Positions 1 to 6,925 are shown, counted from the stretch's first letter. The stretch is DNA of 7,139 nt from Clostridia bacterium (GCA_017379815.1 JAFNVK010000175.1:1-7139), one strand, 5' to 3'. Notes: generated by a model not told the origin, from the letters alone. Program-made: numbers and translations.

Positions 1-814
1 ATTTGCCGATCAGGGCGGTGGCCGCCGCCGTGTCGGGAACGCAAATGCGGTACGCTCCTCCAAGCTGCTCGTAGGCATACCCCAAAAGCTTTGCCTCATC
101 CTCGGTCGCGCCGTAAAGCGTAATATAGTCTCCCGTATATCGGTTTTTCAGCTGCAGAGGCGTTCCCTCGGCGGCGATCCGACCGCTATCCAGAATCACC
201 ACGTAATCGGCGTCTGCCGCTTCCTCCATGTAATGCGTCGTCAGAAAAACGGTCAGCCTTTCCTCGCGGCGCAGCTTAGCAATAACGCTCCAGAGGAGCC
301 GCCGCGTTTGCGGATCAAGTCCTGTGGTGGGCTCATCCAGGATCAGAATGCGCGGTCGGTGAAGAAGTGCGCGGGCAATATCGATGCGCCGCCGCTGTCC
401 GCCCGAAAGCTTGGAAAGCGTGCGCTTGAGCAGATCCTCGATCTCCAGAAGCGCGCAAAGCTCCTTCAGGCGTTCCCGAAAGGCACTTCCCGTGATGCCG
501 TAAAGCGCCGCGCGGCTCTCCAGGTTCTCCCGAACCGTGAGGACTTGGTCGAGCGCACTGCTCTGAAAGACAACGCCGATCGCTTGCTTTGCAGCAAGCG
601 CGGCATTCGCCTCGTCGCCTCCGTTGATCCGCACGCTTCCGCTATCCTTCTCAAGCAGACCGCAAAGGATAGAGATCGTCGTGCTCTTGCCTGCTCCGTT
701 GAGGCCGAGAAAGGCAAAAAGCTCGCCCTCACGAACCGAAAAGCTCAGGTCATCCACGGCGCGGATCTGGCCGAAGGACTTGCAAAGGTGGGATATCTCG
801 ATCACGTTCTTCAT
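1..814 (-). CDS. ABC transporter ATP-binding subunit, exporter (DrrA/CcmA) type, C-terminus cut off by window edge
   Basis: This is the cytoplasmic ATPase subunit of an ABC exporter of the drug/antibiotic efflux (COG1131-like) type, which hydrolyses ATP to drive a separate membrane permease. The first 271 residues are visible. Walker A is GLNGAGKST at residues 37-45, the Q-loop glutamine is about Q84, the signature LSGGQRRR is at 136-143, Walker B LILDEP is at 157-162, the D-loop GLD is at 165-167 and the H-loop is TTH194. All catalytic elements are intact. After about residue 220 comes the start of the C-terminal extension usual in this subfamily. The ATG overlaps the tetR stop as ATGA (811-814), so translation is probably coupled to the regulator. 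The permease is expected to the left, outside the window. The substrate cannot be told from the sequence; drug or toxic-compound efflux is an inference from the TetR partner. Confidence 0.93.
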   Translation of the reverse strand, partial: MKNVIEISHLCKSFGQIRAVDDLSFSVREGELFAFLGLNGAGKSTTISILCGLLEKDSGSVRINGGDEANAALAAKQAIGVVFQSSALDQVLTVRENLESRAALYGITGSAFRERLKELCALLEIEDLLKRTLSKLSGGQRRRIDIARALLHRPRILILDEPTTGLDPQTRRLLWSVIAKLRREERLTVFLTTHYMEEAADADYVVILDSGRIAAEGTPLQLKNRYTGDYITLYGATEDEAKLLGYAYEQLGGAYRICVPDTAAATALIGK

Positions 815-1383
815 CCTATTTCTCCCTTCTCTTGTTTTGCTACCAGTGCCGCATATACGTCACTCGTCATCCGACTGATCTGCTCCGCGCTCCACCTCTG
901 CGTGGAGGTGACGATCATGGTGGCTATGCCATGAACGAAGATCCAGATCTCGGTGTGAAGGCGCCTGGCCTCCTCGTCATCGACCCCCGTTGCCAAGCCC
1001 ACGAGCGAAACGCCCTGAGAAAAGCCGAGATCTACCGTTTCCGCACAGGGGATGTCCGTGTGATCCGACATAAAAAGCAGCTTGAACAGCTCGCCTTCCT
1101 CTCTCGCAAAGCCAATATAGGCTTCACCCAGAGCCTTGTACTTGGGTCCCGTCGCCTTCGCCGTATATTCTCGGCAATACGCCTCGAAGCACTGAGCCGC
1201 AGCCGCGAAGACGGCTCCCTTGAGCTCCGTCATATTGGAAAACGCCGTATAGACCGGACGCGAGGAAACGCCAAGCGCCGTCCCGACGTCACGTGCGGTC
1301 ACCGCGCCAAAGCCCTGCTTTCGCGTAAGCTCCAATGCAGCCGCAACGATCTCCTCCTTGGAAAATTTCATCCTGGGTGGCAT
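811..1383 (-). CDS. TetR/AcrR-family transcriptional regulator
   Basis: A 190-residue DNA-binding repressor-type protein of normal TetR length. The N-terminal helix-turn-helix domain covers roughly residues 8-55, with the recognition region ARDVGTALGVSSRPVYTAF around 30-48. The rest would be the ligand-binding and dimerisation domain; the segment WIFVHGIA at 147-154 resembles the W-HG motif of the WHG-type TetR C-terminal family. I chose the ATG at 1383 because AAAGGAG (1394-1400) sits 10 bases upstream. Two in-frame ATGs further upstream (1407, 1431) lie in the operator and leader region, have poorer sites and give a longer non-homologous N-terminus. The gene overlaps the exporter ATPase by 4 bases and shares its promoter, so it probably represses its own operon and releases on binding the exporter's substrate. 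The ligand is unknown. Confidence 0.92.
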   Translation of the reverse strand: MPPRMKFSKEEIVAAALELTRKQGFGAVTARDVGTALGVSSRPVYTAFSNMTELKGAVFAAAAQCFEAYCREYTAKATGPKYKALGEAYIGFAREEGELFKLLFMSDHTDIPCAETVDLGFSQGVSLVGLATGVDDEEARRLHTEIWIFVHGIATMIVTSTQRWSAEQISRMTSDVYAALVAKQEKGEIG

Positions 1384-1393
1384 AATTGATCTT

Positions 1394-1400
1394 CTCCTTT
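1394..1400 (-). promoter_or_regulatory. Ribosome binding site deciding the tetR start
   Basis: On the minus strand AAAGGAG lies 10 bases before the ATG at 1383. It is the best Shine-Dalgarno match near any of the in-frame start codons and supports the 190-residue protein over longer versions. Confidence 0.75.
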
Positions 1401-1410
1401 CGCTCATTGT

Positions 1411-1438
1411 GCAACTGCTGTTGCGCAACAATCGTTGC
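1411..1438. promoter_or_regulatory. Putative TetR operator: two abutting GCAAC-N4-GTTGC dyads
   Basis: The plus strand reads GCAAC, TGCT, GTTGC (1411-1424) and then directly GCAAC, AATC, GTTGC (1425-1438). Each half is a perfect 5-bp inverted repeat around four free bases. The junction forms a perfect 12-bp palindrome, TGTTGCGCAACA, at 1419-1430. The 28-bp element starts at the expected transcription start and ends before the tetR ribosome binding site, which is where an autorepressor would block transcription. The repeat is directly visible; binding by the adjacent TetR protein is inferred. Two adjacent sites suggest two dimers bound side by side. Confidence 0.7.
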
Positions 1439-1442
1439 TTTT

Positions 1443-1471
1443 ATTATAGCACGCTTTTTCTCTCCTGTCAA
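1443..1471 (-). promoter_or_regulatory. Consensus vegetative (sigma-A) promoter of the tetR-ABC operon
   Basis: On the minus strand, -35 TTGACA (1466-1471) and -10 TATAAT (1443-1448) match the consensus exactly with an ideal 17-bp spacer. The bases CGTGC before the -10 fit an extended -10. Transcription should start near 1436-1437, at the edge of the putative operator. Confidence 0.9.
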
Positions 1472-1493
1472 GGGATTTTCTTAAAATTCCGGC

Positions 1494-1539
1494 AAAAAGA
1501 AAGGGAGAGCCAAATGGTGCTTTGCTTTTGGCTCTCCCT
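1494..1539 (-). terminator. Rho-independent terminator after araB
   Basis: A perfect 13-bp stem is formed by AGGGAGAGCCAAA (1502-1514) and TTTGGCTCTCCCT (1527-1539) around a 12-base loop. On the minus strand it is followed by TTTCTTTTTG. It lies 8 bases beyond the araB stop and just upstream of the tetR promoter, so it separates the two transcription units. Confidence 0.92.
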
Positions 1540-1547
1540 GTATTGCT

Positions 1548-3200
1548 TCAATGCCGAGAAGCTTCACGGCGCATGCGATGCAAGCGGTCTAAAACGCCAT
1601 CCTCCCGGCTGAACTGCTCATAAAGCATACGGTATTCCCGATACAGCTCGTCGTAGCGAGCCTTTCTCTCCGGGTCGGGTCGGTAAACCGCGTGATCCGG
1701 CAGAGCGAAGAAGCCCGACGCCTTGCGAAGATCCCGGAATATGCCGCCTGCTACGGCGCCCAGGATCGCACTTCCTCTGGCGCCTGCCTGCACCGCTCCG
1801 CCAACGCGGACCTCCCTTCCCGTAACGTCGGCATAGATCTGCATCATCAGGGGGTCCTTTTGCGCAATCCCACCCGTTGCGCAGATGGCACGGACGGGGA
1901 TTCCGTTTTGCTCAAAATCCTCTGCGATCCGCCTGGCGCCGTAGGCGGTAGACTCAAGCAGTGCACGGTAGATCTCCTCGGGTCTGGTTTGCACCGTCAA
2001 CCCAAGGATCATGGAGGAAAGGCCGTCATTCTTGAGCGAGCGGTCTCCGTTGAACCAATCCATCGCCAAAAGTCCGCTTTCACCGACCGCAAGCCGCTCG
2101 GCCTTCTCGCGCAGAAGCGCGTGGACGCTAAGCTCCCGTTCCTTGGCCTCTGCAGAGTAGGATGCGGGAAGACAGCTGCGCACGAACCAGTCAAAGCTAT
2201 CCCCAAGCCCTGCCTGTCCGGCCTCGTACGTATACAGCTCGGGATACACCACTCCCTTTGCCGCACCAAAGACGCAGGGCACGCAGCACTCCTTTTGGGA
2301 ATGAACGATATAGCAGGCCGACGTGCCGATCACGGCAAGAAGGTCGCCCTCCTCGGTCAGATCGAGAGCGGGGATCGCGGCCTGCGCATCGATCATGGCA
2401 GGGGCAACAGGAGTTCCTTCAGCAAGTCCCGAAAGGATCGCCCCCTCCTCGCTCACTCGCCCGACGCAGGCAGAAAGAGGGATCACGTTCGTTGAGATCT
2501 TTCCGCCGATCAGGCCCTTCAGCCTCGGATCGACGGCACAAAGATAGTCCTCCGTAGGATAGGAATCCAAAACGTACTGCGCCTTGTAGCCCGCAATATT
2601 GCGGCTGTGTGCCTCCTGCCCCGTAAGCAAGCAGGTGATCCAGTCCCCTGCCTCCATAAAGCGTTCCGTTGCCTCGTAAAGCCTTGGGGCCTCGTGAAGG
2701 ATCTGCAGGATCTTGGGAAAGGTGGACTCCGAGGACACCTTGCCGCCGATAAAGGGCAGCCAATCCTCGCCTCGCTCCAGCGCCACCTGATTCATGCGGT
2801 CGGCATAGCGCTGCGCAGCGTGATGCTTCCAAAGAAGCGCGTAGGAAAGTGGCTCGTCCGCAAATTCGGGACTGAGACAAAGCGGTTCGCCGTGTGCATC
2901 CAGGGAAAGCAGCGTGCAAGCCGTAAAATCAATGCCGACTCCGGCAATTTCCTTGGCAGAGATCCCTGCCTTTTCGATCACTCCGTCCACGGTATGCCTC
3001 AAAGCATCGCGATAATCGTTGGGATGCTGAAGAGCAAACAAGGGAGGAAGACGCCGGCCGCCGGGGAGCGCTTCGTCCATCACGCCGTGCGGATAGGGAT
3101 AGGTCGCTTCAGCCACCTTGCATCCGTCCCTCAGACGAAGAAGCACGGCACGTGCCGAAAGCGTACCAAAATCGATCCCGAGCGTATAAGCTTTTTTCAT
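1548..3200 (-). CDS. araB: Ribulokinase (FGGY carbohydrate kinase)
   Basis: Cytoplasmic kinase that phosphorylates L-ribulose to L-ribulose 5-phosphate with ATP, the second step of L-arabinose catabolism. The 550 residues fit the family. Landmarks match remembered AraB proteins: the N-terminal phosphate loop GIDFGTLSAR (8-17), VMDEALPGG and LQHPNDY (40-63), GIDFTACT (89-96), the probable catalytic base D271 in MIDAQAAIPA, VIGTSACY (290-297), YEAGQAGLGDSFDWF (325-339), MDWFNGDRS (380-388) and the ATP-side motif ATGGIAQKDPLMMQ (441-454). I chose the ATG at 3200 because homology begins there; the upstream in-frame extension runs through the promoter and terminator. The ribosome binding site is weak (GGAAGTG about 7-10 bases upstream). 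The gene stands alone between its own promoter and terminator, with no araA, araD or AraR nearby. Another ketopentose substrate cannot be excluded, but AraB is the best call. Confidence 0.92.
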   Translation of the reverse strand: MKKAYTLGIDFGTLSARAVLLRLRDGCKVAEATYPYPHGVMDEALPGGRRLPPLFALQHPNDYRDALRHTVDGVIEKAGISAKEIAGVGIDFTACTLLSLDAHGEPLCLSPEFADEPLSYALLWKHHAAQRYADRMNQVALERGEDWLPFIGGKVSSESTFPKILQILHEAPRLYEATERFMEAGDWITCLLTGQEAHSRNIAGYKAQYVLDSYPTEDYLCAVDPRLKGLIGGKISTNVIPLSACVGRVSEEGAILSGLAEGTPVAPAMIDAQAAIPALDLTEEGDLLAVIGTSACYIVHSQKECCVPCVFGAAKGVVYPELYTYEAGQAGLGDSFDWFVRSCLPASYSAEAKERELSVHALLREKAERLAVGESGLLAMDWFNGDRSLKNDGLSSMILGLTVQTRPEEIYRALLESTAYGARRIAEDFEQNGIPVRAICATGGIAQKDPLMMQIYADVTGREVRVGGAVQAGARGSAILGAVAGGIFRDLRKASGFFALPDHAVYRPDPERKARYDELYREYRMLYEQFSREDGVLDRLHRMRREASRH

Positions 3201-3237
3201 TGCGTTCACTTCCGTTTTCCAGTTTCTGTTTGATTCC

Positions 3238-3266
3238 ATTATAACACGGTTTTCCTCATCTGTCAA
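3238..3266 (-). promoter_or_regulatory. Consensus vegetative promoter of araB
   Basis: On the minus strand -35 TTGACA (3261-3266) and -10 TATAAT (3238-3243) are exact, with a 17-bp spacer ending in CGTGT (extended -10). The start of transcription should fall near 3231, giving a leader of about 30 bases. I see no clear AraR- or CcpA-type operator in the leader. Confidence 0.88.
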
Positions 3267-3285
3267 CGGCGAACACATTCTCCTC

Positions 3286-3339
3286 AAAGAAAAAAAGCGG
3301 AGAGGATCGGGAGAATCTCCCGTTCCTTCCCCGCTCCGC
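3286..3339 (-). terminator. Rho-independent terminator after spoIVA
   Basis: The base of the stem pairs GCGGAG (3297-3302) with CTCCGC (3334-3339). After an internal loop, AGGA pairs with TCCT, and CGGGAGA pairs with TCTCCCG at the tip. On the minus strand the stem is followed by TTTTTTT and further pyrimidines down to 3286. It begins right after the spoIVA stop and ends about 20 bases before the araB -35. Confidence 0.88.
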
Positions 3340-3340
3340 A

Positions 3341-4819
3341 TCAAAGCAAGATACAGATCAATCCGTTGCTTCCCTCGTTGATGATACGCTCGAGCGTTTC
3401 GGAAAGCTTTTTGCGTGATTCCTCGGGCATATGCCCAAGCTTTGCGTGAAGTCCCTCGTTGATCAGCTCGTAAAGAGACTTTCCAAACATCTTGGATCCC
3501 CAGATGCTTCCGGGATCCTCCTCAAATTCCTTGAGCATATAGCGCACCAGATCCTCCGACTGCTGCTCCGTGCCCACCATGGGGTTGATCTCTGCCTCGA
3601 TGTTTGCGCGGATCATATGCACCGATTGCGCACCTGCACGCAGACGAACGCCGTAACCACCCGCCTGCTTAACAATCTGCGGCTCCTCCAGGTGCAGATC
3701 CTCCACCTCGGGCATCACGATCCCGTATCCCGTCTCGCGCACCGAGGTCAGTGCCTCGGAAACCTTGTCGTATTCGGCCTTGACCGTGGAGAGCTCCGCA
3801 AGAAGCTCGATCAGCTCCTCCTCGCCCGAAACGGAAAAGCCGGTCAGCTCGCGGATGATTTCGTAATACAGCCCCTCCCGCATGACCAGGTGCAGATCCG
3901 CGCATCCGCTCCCCAGCGAAATATGCTCGGTTCTGATGGAATCGACGTATTCGTTCTCGGTCATCGCAAGGAAAGCCTTTTGCACCTCGCCGATCCGTTT
4001 GGCGTTCTCGGCACAGCGGCAAAGCGAGGCACGCACGGCGCTTTGAATGCGATGCGTGGGAGGAAGCGCGTGCATCCAGGCAGGCACGTGCAGGCGGATC
4101 TCCGAGATAGGAAACTCCTCAAGAACCATGCCGAGAATGTGGCGAATGTCCTCGGCGTCAAGCGAGAGGCAGTTCACCAGGGCCACGGGTGCGCGGTAGG
4201 TCTCCTCCAGCTCCATTGCCAATTTTTGCGAGGCCTCGCTCTCAGGATGCGCGGAATTGAGGATCACGGCAAAGGGCTTTCCCATCTCCTTCAGCTCTCT
4301 GGCCACGCGCTCCTCGGCCTCCACGTAGGACTTGCGCGGAATGTCGCCCACGCTTCCGTCGCTGGTCACCAGCATACCGATGGTGGCGTGCTCGGTGATC
4401 ACCTTGTGCGTTCCCATCTCGGCAGCCTCGGCAAAGGGCATGGGCAGGTCGCTCCAGGGAGTGCGTACCATGCGGGGCTGCCCCTCCTCCACGGCTCCCA
4501 TCGCCTCGGGGATCAGATAACCCACGCAATCGATCATTCGCACGCGCATCTGAGCGTTGTCCTCAAGATGAACCGTCACGGCTTCCTCGGGAATAAACTT
4601 CGGCTCCGTGGTCATCACCGTTCTGCCGGCCGCCGACTGAGGCAGCTCATCCCGCGCACGGTCCCGGGAATAGCCCTCCTTGATGTTGGGCAGAACCACC
4701 GCCTCCATGAAGCGCTTGATAAAGGTGGATTTGCCGCTTCTGACAGGACCTACGACGCCAACGTAAATGTCGCCTCCCGTCCGCTCGGCAATATCCCGAT
4801 AAATTGAATGCTCAGGCAT
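3341..4819 (-). CDS. spoIVA: Stage IV sporulation protein A, spore coat basement-layer ATPase
   Basis: SpoIVA polymerises on the outer forespore membrane in the mother cell, using ATP, and forms the platform on which the spore coat assembles. The protein is 492 residues, the same length as Bacillus subtilis SpoIVA. Visible landmarks are TGGDIY (14-19), Walker A GPVRSGKST with K30 (24-32), the conserved DELPQSAAG (57-65), sensor threonines T70-T71 in MTTEPKF, the Walker B aspartate D97 in MIDCVGY, TPWSDLPMPFAEAAEMGTHKVI in the ATPase domain, and the conserved C-terminal region ending LERIINEGSNGLICILL. I chose the ATG at 4819, not 4834, because GGGAGG (4827-4832) is 7 bases upstream and family homology starts there. 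The gene has its own terminator and appears to be transcribed alone. It is the strongest evidence that the organism belongs to an endospore-forming lineage. Confidence 0.98.
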   Translation of the reverse strand: MPEHSIYRDIAERTGGDIYVGVVGPVRSGKSTFIKRFMEAVVLPNIKEGYSRDRARDELPQSAAGRTVMTTEPKFIPEEAVTVHLEDNAQMRVRMIDCVGYLIPEAMGAVEEGQPRMVRTPWSDLPMPFAEAAEMGTHKVITEHATIGMLVTSDGSVGDIPRKSYVEAEERVARELKEMGKPFAVILNSAHPESEASQKLAMELEETYRAPVALVNCLSLDAEDIRHILGMVLEEFPISEIRLHVPAWMHALPPTHRIQSAVRASLCRCAENAKRIGEVQKAFLAMTENEYVDSIRTEHISLGSGCADLHLVMREGLYYEIIRELTGFSVSGEEELIELLAELSTVKAEYDKVSEALTSVRETGYGIVMPEVEDLHLEEPQIVKQAGGYGVRLRAGAQSVHMIRANIEAEINPMVGTEQQSEDLVRYMLKEFEEDPGSIWGSKMFGKSLYELINEGLHAKLGHMPEESRKKLSETLERIINEGSNGLICILL

Positions 4820-4825
4820 GATAAA

Positions 4826-4864
4826 ACCTCCCATATATCTGCGTTGCTACAGTATATGGGAGGT
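4826..4864 (-). promoter_or_regulatory. Perfect inverted repeat enclosing the spoIVA ribosome binding site
   Basis: ACCTCCCATATA (4826-4837) and TATATGGGAGGT (4853-4864) form a perfect 12-bp inverted repeat around a 15-base loop; CTG and CAG in the loop could add three pairs after a one-base bulge. In minus-strand RNA the 3' arm contains the spoIVA Shine-Dalgarno GGGAGG (4827-4832) and the 5' arm is its exact complement. The stem is followed by TTTTATC, so it may also act as a weak terminator for azlCD, whose stop lies 24 bases upstream. The repeat is seen directly; its function is inferred. Confidence 0.75.
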
Positions 4865-4879
4865 CATTTCATTTTAGAA
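4851..4879 (-). promoter_or_regulatory. Possible sigma-E-type sporulation promoter of spoIVA
   Basis: On the minus strand CATATACT (4851-4858) differs at one position from the sigma-E -10 pattern CATACANT. About 14 bases upstream, TTCTAAA (4873-4879) is only a partial fit to the -35 element. SpoIVA is a sigma-E gene in Bacillus, which makes the site plausible. The expected start near 4845 gives a leader of about 26 bases. Confidence 0.4.
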
Positions 4880-4888
4880 CAGGGTGCC

Positions 4889-5203
4889 TCAGCCAACGAA
4901 AGGAAGAAGCCCCACGAGATAGGCCGCCGCACAGGAGGCCAGCGCCACCGTAAGAAGCGAGCGGCGCAAAAAGGCCAACACGATGGCAACGAGAACCCCT
5001 GCCGTTGCCGACCAGACGTTGCCCGTGGAGTAGAAGATCGCGGGAAAGGTCATGGCTGAAAGAACGGCGTAAGGAATGTAGTAAAAAAAGCTTCTGGCAA
5101 ATCGGGAGCGGATCTTCCTGCGCATCAGCGTAAAGGGGATCATGCGGATCAGGTAGGTGGCAAGCGCCATCGCCAGAAGATAGCCGAGATACTCCACTCT
5201 CAT
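4889..5203 (-). CDS. azlD: AzlD-family membrane protein, small subunit of branched-chain amino acid exporter
   Basis: A 104-residue hydrophobic protein with about four membrane segments (approximately 4-20, 40-58, 62-79 and 83-101). The AzlD features TYLIRMIPF (16-24) and YIPYAVLSAMTFP (42-54) are present. AzlD works with AzlC to export branched-chain amino acids or their analogues; exact substrates vary among homologues. The ATG overlaps the azlC stop as ATGA (5200-5203), with GAGGGGAGGG about 8 bases upstream inside azlC, so the two are translationally coupled. The 3' end is followed after 24 bases by the inverted repeat in front of spoIVA. Confidence 0.92.
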   Translation of the reverse strand: MRVEYLGYLLAMALATYLIRMIPFTLMRRKIRSRFARSFFYYIPYAVLSAMTFPAIFYSTGNVWSATAGVLVAIVLAFLRRSLLTVALASCAAAYLVGLLPFVG

Positions 5204-5958
5204 GCGTCCGCCCTCCCCTCTTGCTCCTCTGCAGGATCAGCCTCGGGAGCATCCTCGGGGATCGGCTTGCAGGCCGCCATCACCGCCGCCGCAAGGATCG
5301 CGCAAAGAATGATGGAGAAGCCCTCCGAGATAAAATCAAGTGCGGGAACGAAGGCTACGGTGCAGCTCAGCCCTGCCGCAAGAAGGACCGTGAGCAAAAC
5401 GCCTCTCTCCTCGCGCATCGGCGGGAGAATGATGGCGATGAACATGGAAAAGATCATGATCCCAAAGGCAAGGCGCAGGTCCTCCGGCAGGATCTGCCCG
5501 GCCAAAGCGCCGAAGAGCGTTCCGCCTGTCCAGCCGAGATAGGGTGCGGTCATGAGTCCGTAAAAATAGGAAGGACCTATGGGATAGGGCTTGGAGACCG
5601 CCAGGGCGAAGATCTCATCCGTGATGCCAAAGGACATCAGAAGCCGCCTTGGTGTGGTGCTGTGCGAATCCAGCTTTTGCGTCAGGGAGATCCCCATCAG
5701 CGAATAGCGCGCGTTGATGACGAGCTGGGTCAGGATCATCTCAAGGATCGTGCCGGCCGCCATCATCACGGTCACGCCTGCCACCTGCCCGGCAGAGGTC
5801 ATGTTGGTCATGGAAATCAGCAAGGCCTCAACAACGCGAAGTCCCTCCCCCACGGCCGTAATGCCAAAGCCAAAGGAAACGAGGAAATAACCCAAGCCTA
5901 CGGGAACGCCTTCCTTCAGCCCCTCCCGATAACGATACGGGGAAACAGTGTTGGTCAT
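5200..5958 (-). CDS. azlC: AzlC-family branched-chain amino acid exporter, large subunit
   Basis: A 252-residue integral membrane protein, the large half of the AzlCD exporter. Family features are the N-terminal GVPVGLGYFLVSFGFGITA (17-35), INARYSLMGISLTQKL (81-96), FGITDEIFA (110-118) and GWTGGTLFGALAGQILP (142-158). Several hydrophobic segments cover roughly residues 17-36, 58-80, 130-153, 163-180, 187-205 and 213-230. The C-terminal tail (233-252) is rich in Glu, Asp and Pro and probably cytoplasmic. The ATG at 5958 has AAGGGA about 8 bases upstream and lies 18 bases after the nucleotidyltransferase stop, so the genes are probably cotranscribed. Substrate specificity cannot be read from the sequence. 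Confidence 0.93.
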   Translation of the reverse strand: MTNTVSPYRYREGLKEGVPVGLGYFLVSFGFGITAVGEGLRVVEALLISMTNMTSAGQVAGVTVMMAAGTILEMILTQLVINARYSLMGISLTQKLDSHSTTPRRLLMSFGITDEIFALAVSKPYPIGPSYFYGLMTAPYLGWTGGTLFGALAGQILPEDLRLAFGIMIFSMFIAIILPPMREERGVLLTVLLAAGLSCTVAFVPALDFISEGFSIILCAILAAAVMAACKPIPEDAPEADPAEEQEGRADA

Positions 5959-5976
5959 GCGAGAATCCCTTTTTCC

Positions 5977-6870
5977 TCAGCAGCCGTAGAGAGAATCGGG
6001 GTAAACGCCAAGACCGTGCAGCTTGGCAAGCTCATTTTCCACCGCCTCACGGTCTGCCTTGTAGGTGATGCCGAACCAGCGGTCGGGCGAGGGCTTGGAA
6101 AGCACGGAGATCTTCTTCTTTTGGAGGAACTCGTTGACCATGATGGGAAGCAGGCACTCTGCCTTGATCTCCTCGGGCTTGAGCGCGCGGAGGAAGTCCT
6201 CAAAATAGGTCTGCATATCGGCAAGAAGATCGGGGTGGAAGCCCCAAATGTTCATGGAGACCATTTCCTTGCCCGTCAGCTCACCGAACTCGCCGAGGAT
6301 CTCACGATTCTCGCCGTAATGGATCTCGTGCGTCTCCACCACGTGGTCAAGATACCCGTCGCGGATCTCGCAAACACCGCGGGTCACGCCGCCGTTTTCG
6401 CTCATGGTGTTGCCGAGGATATACGGAACCATGCCTGCCTTCTCCTTGGAGGCAAGGTCGCAGAGCAGCTCGTGCATGAGACGGAAGGCCTCCTTGCCGT
6501 AGTAATCGTCAGCGTTGACGGTGGCAAAGGGTCCGCGGATCAGATCCTTGGCGCAAAGCACGGCGTGCACCGTACCAAAGGGCTTGGTGCGGTCTGCGGG
6601 AAGATCGTACCACGCGGGCAGAGAGGAGGTGTCCTGCACGGCGTAGTCCACGCGCACGCGGTCGGCGATGCGATCCCCTACCGTTTCGCGGACGAGATCG
6701 ACCATTTCCTCCTTCAAAATAAAGACGACCTGTGAAAAGCCAGCCTCAATGGCATCGTAAATGCAATACTCCATCAGGATCTCGCCGTGAGGTCCAACGT
6801 GAGAGATCTGCTTGTTGCCTCCAAAGCGACTGCCAAGGCCTGCGGCCAATACGACAAGCGTTGTTTCCAT
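5977..6870 (-). CDS. Sugar-phosphate-type nucleotidyltransferase
   Basis: A 297-residue cytoplasmic enzyme of the NTP_transferase (GT-A-like) superfamily, expected to join an NTP and a phosphorylated sugar or similar compound into a nucleotide-activated product with release of pyrophosphate. The N-terminal nucleotide-binding signature is LAAGLGSRFGGNKQ (8-21). KPFGTVHAVLCAKD (96-109) matches the base-recognition segment, and NADDYYG (119-125) carries the metal-binding acidic residues. No hexapeptide acetyltransferase repeats follow, so it is not a full GlmU. The ATG at 6870 is preceded by AAAAGGAG with about 10 bases of spacing. It is the first gene of a unit with azlCD under the promoter at 6926-6954. 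The sugar and nucleotide cannot be assigned; a role in cell-surface polysaccharide precursors is possible but unproven. Confidence 0.85.
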   Translation of the reverse strand: METTLVVLAAGLGSRFGGNKQISHVGPHGEILMEYCIYDAIEAGFSQVVFILKEEMVDLVRETVGDRIADRVRVDYAVQDTSSLPAWYDLPADRTKPFGTVHAVLCAKDLIRGPFATVNADDYYGKEAFRLMHELLCDLASKEKAGMVPYILGNTMSENGGVTRGVCEIRDGYLDHVVETHEIHYGENREILGEFGELTGKEMVSMNIWGFHPDLLADMQTYFEDFLRALKPEEIKAECLLPIMVNEFLQKKKISVLSKPSPDRWFGITYKADREAVENELAKLHGLGVYPDSLYGC

Positions 6871-6925
6871 ATCCTTTTCTCTCCTTTTCCGTCCGCCTGC
6901 GCGAAACGATAATCTTCAACAAAGT

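Noticed and set aside
233..934. Open frame of 233 codons on the plus strand opposite the ABC ATPase and tetR
   Set aside because: The minus strand here encodes intact Walker A, signature and Walker B motifs; the plus frame shows no family features.
3201..3344. Longer araB start giving a 598-residue protein
   Set aside because: The extra 48 codons run through the araB promoter and the spoIVA terminator and have no resemblance to AraB; the ATG at 3200 matches the family N-terminus.
3431..4807. Open frame of 458 codons on the plus strand opposite spoIVA
   Set aside because: It lies wholly antisense to an unmistakable spoIVA, its product is rich in His, Arg, Gly and Leu without recognisable domains, and I see no promoter or convincing ribosome binding site. 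GC-rich coding DNA often leaves such frames open.
5221..6735. Open frame of 504 codons on the plus strand opposite azlC and the nucleotidyltransferase
   Set aside because: It spans two genes with clear family motifs on the minus strand, and its composition is the low-complexity basic kind typical of an antisense shadow.
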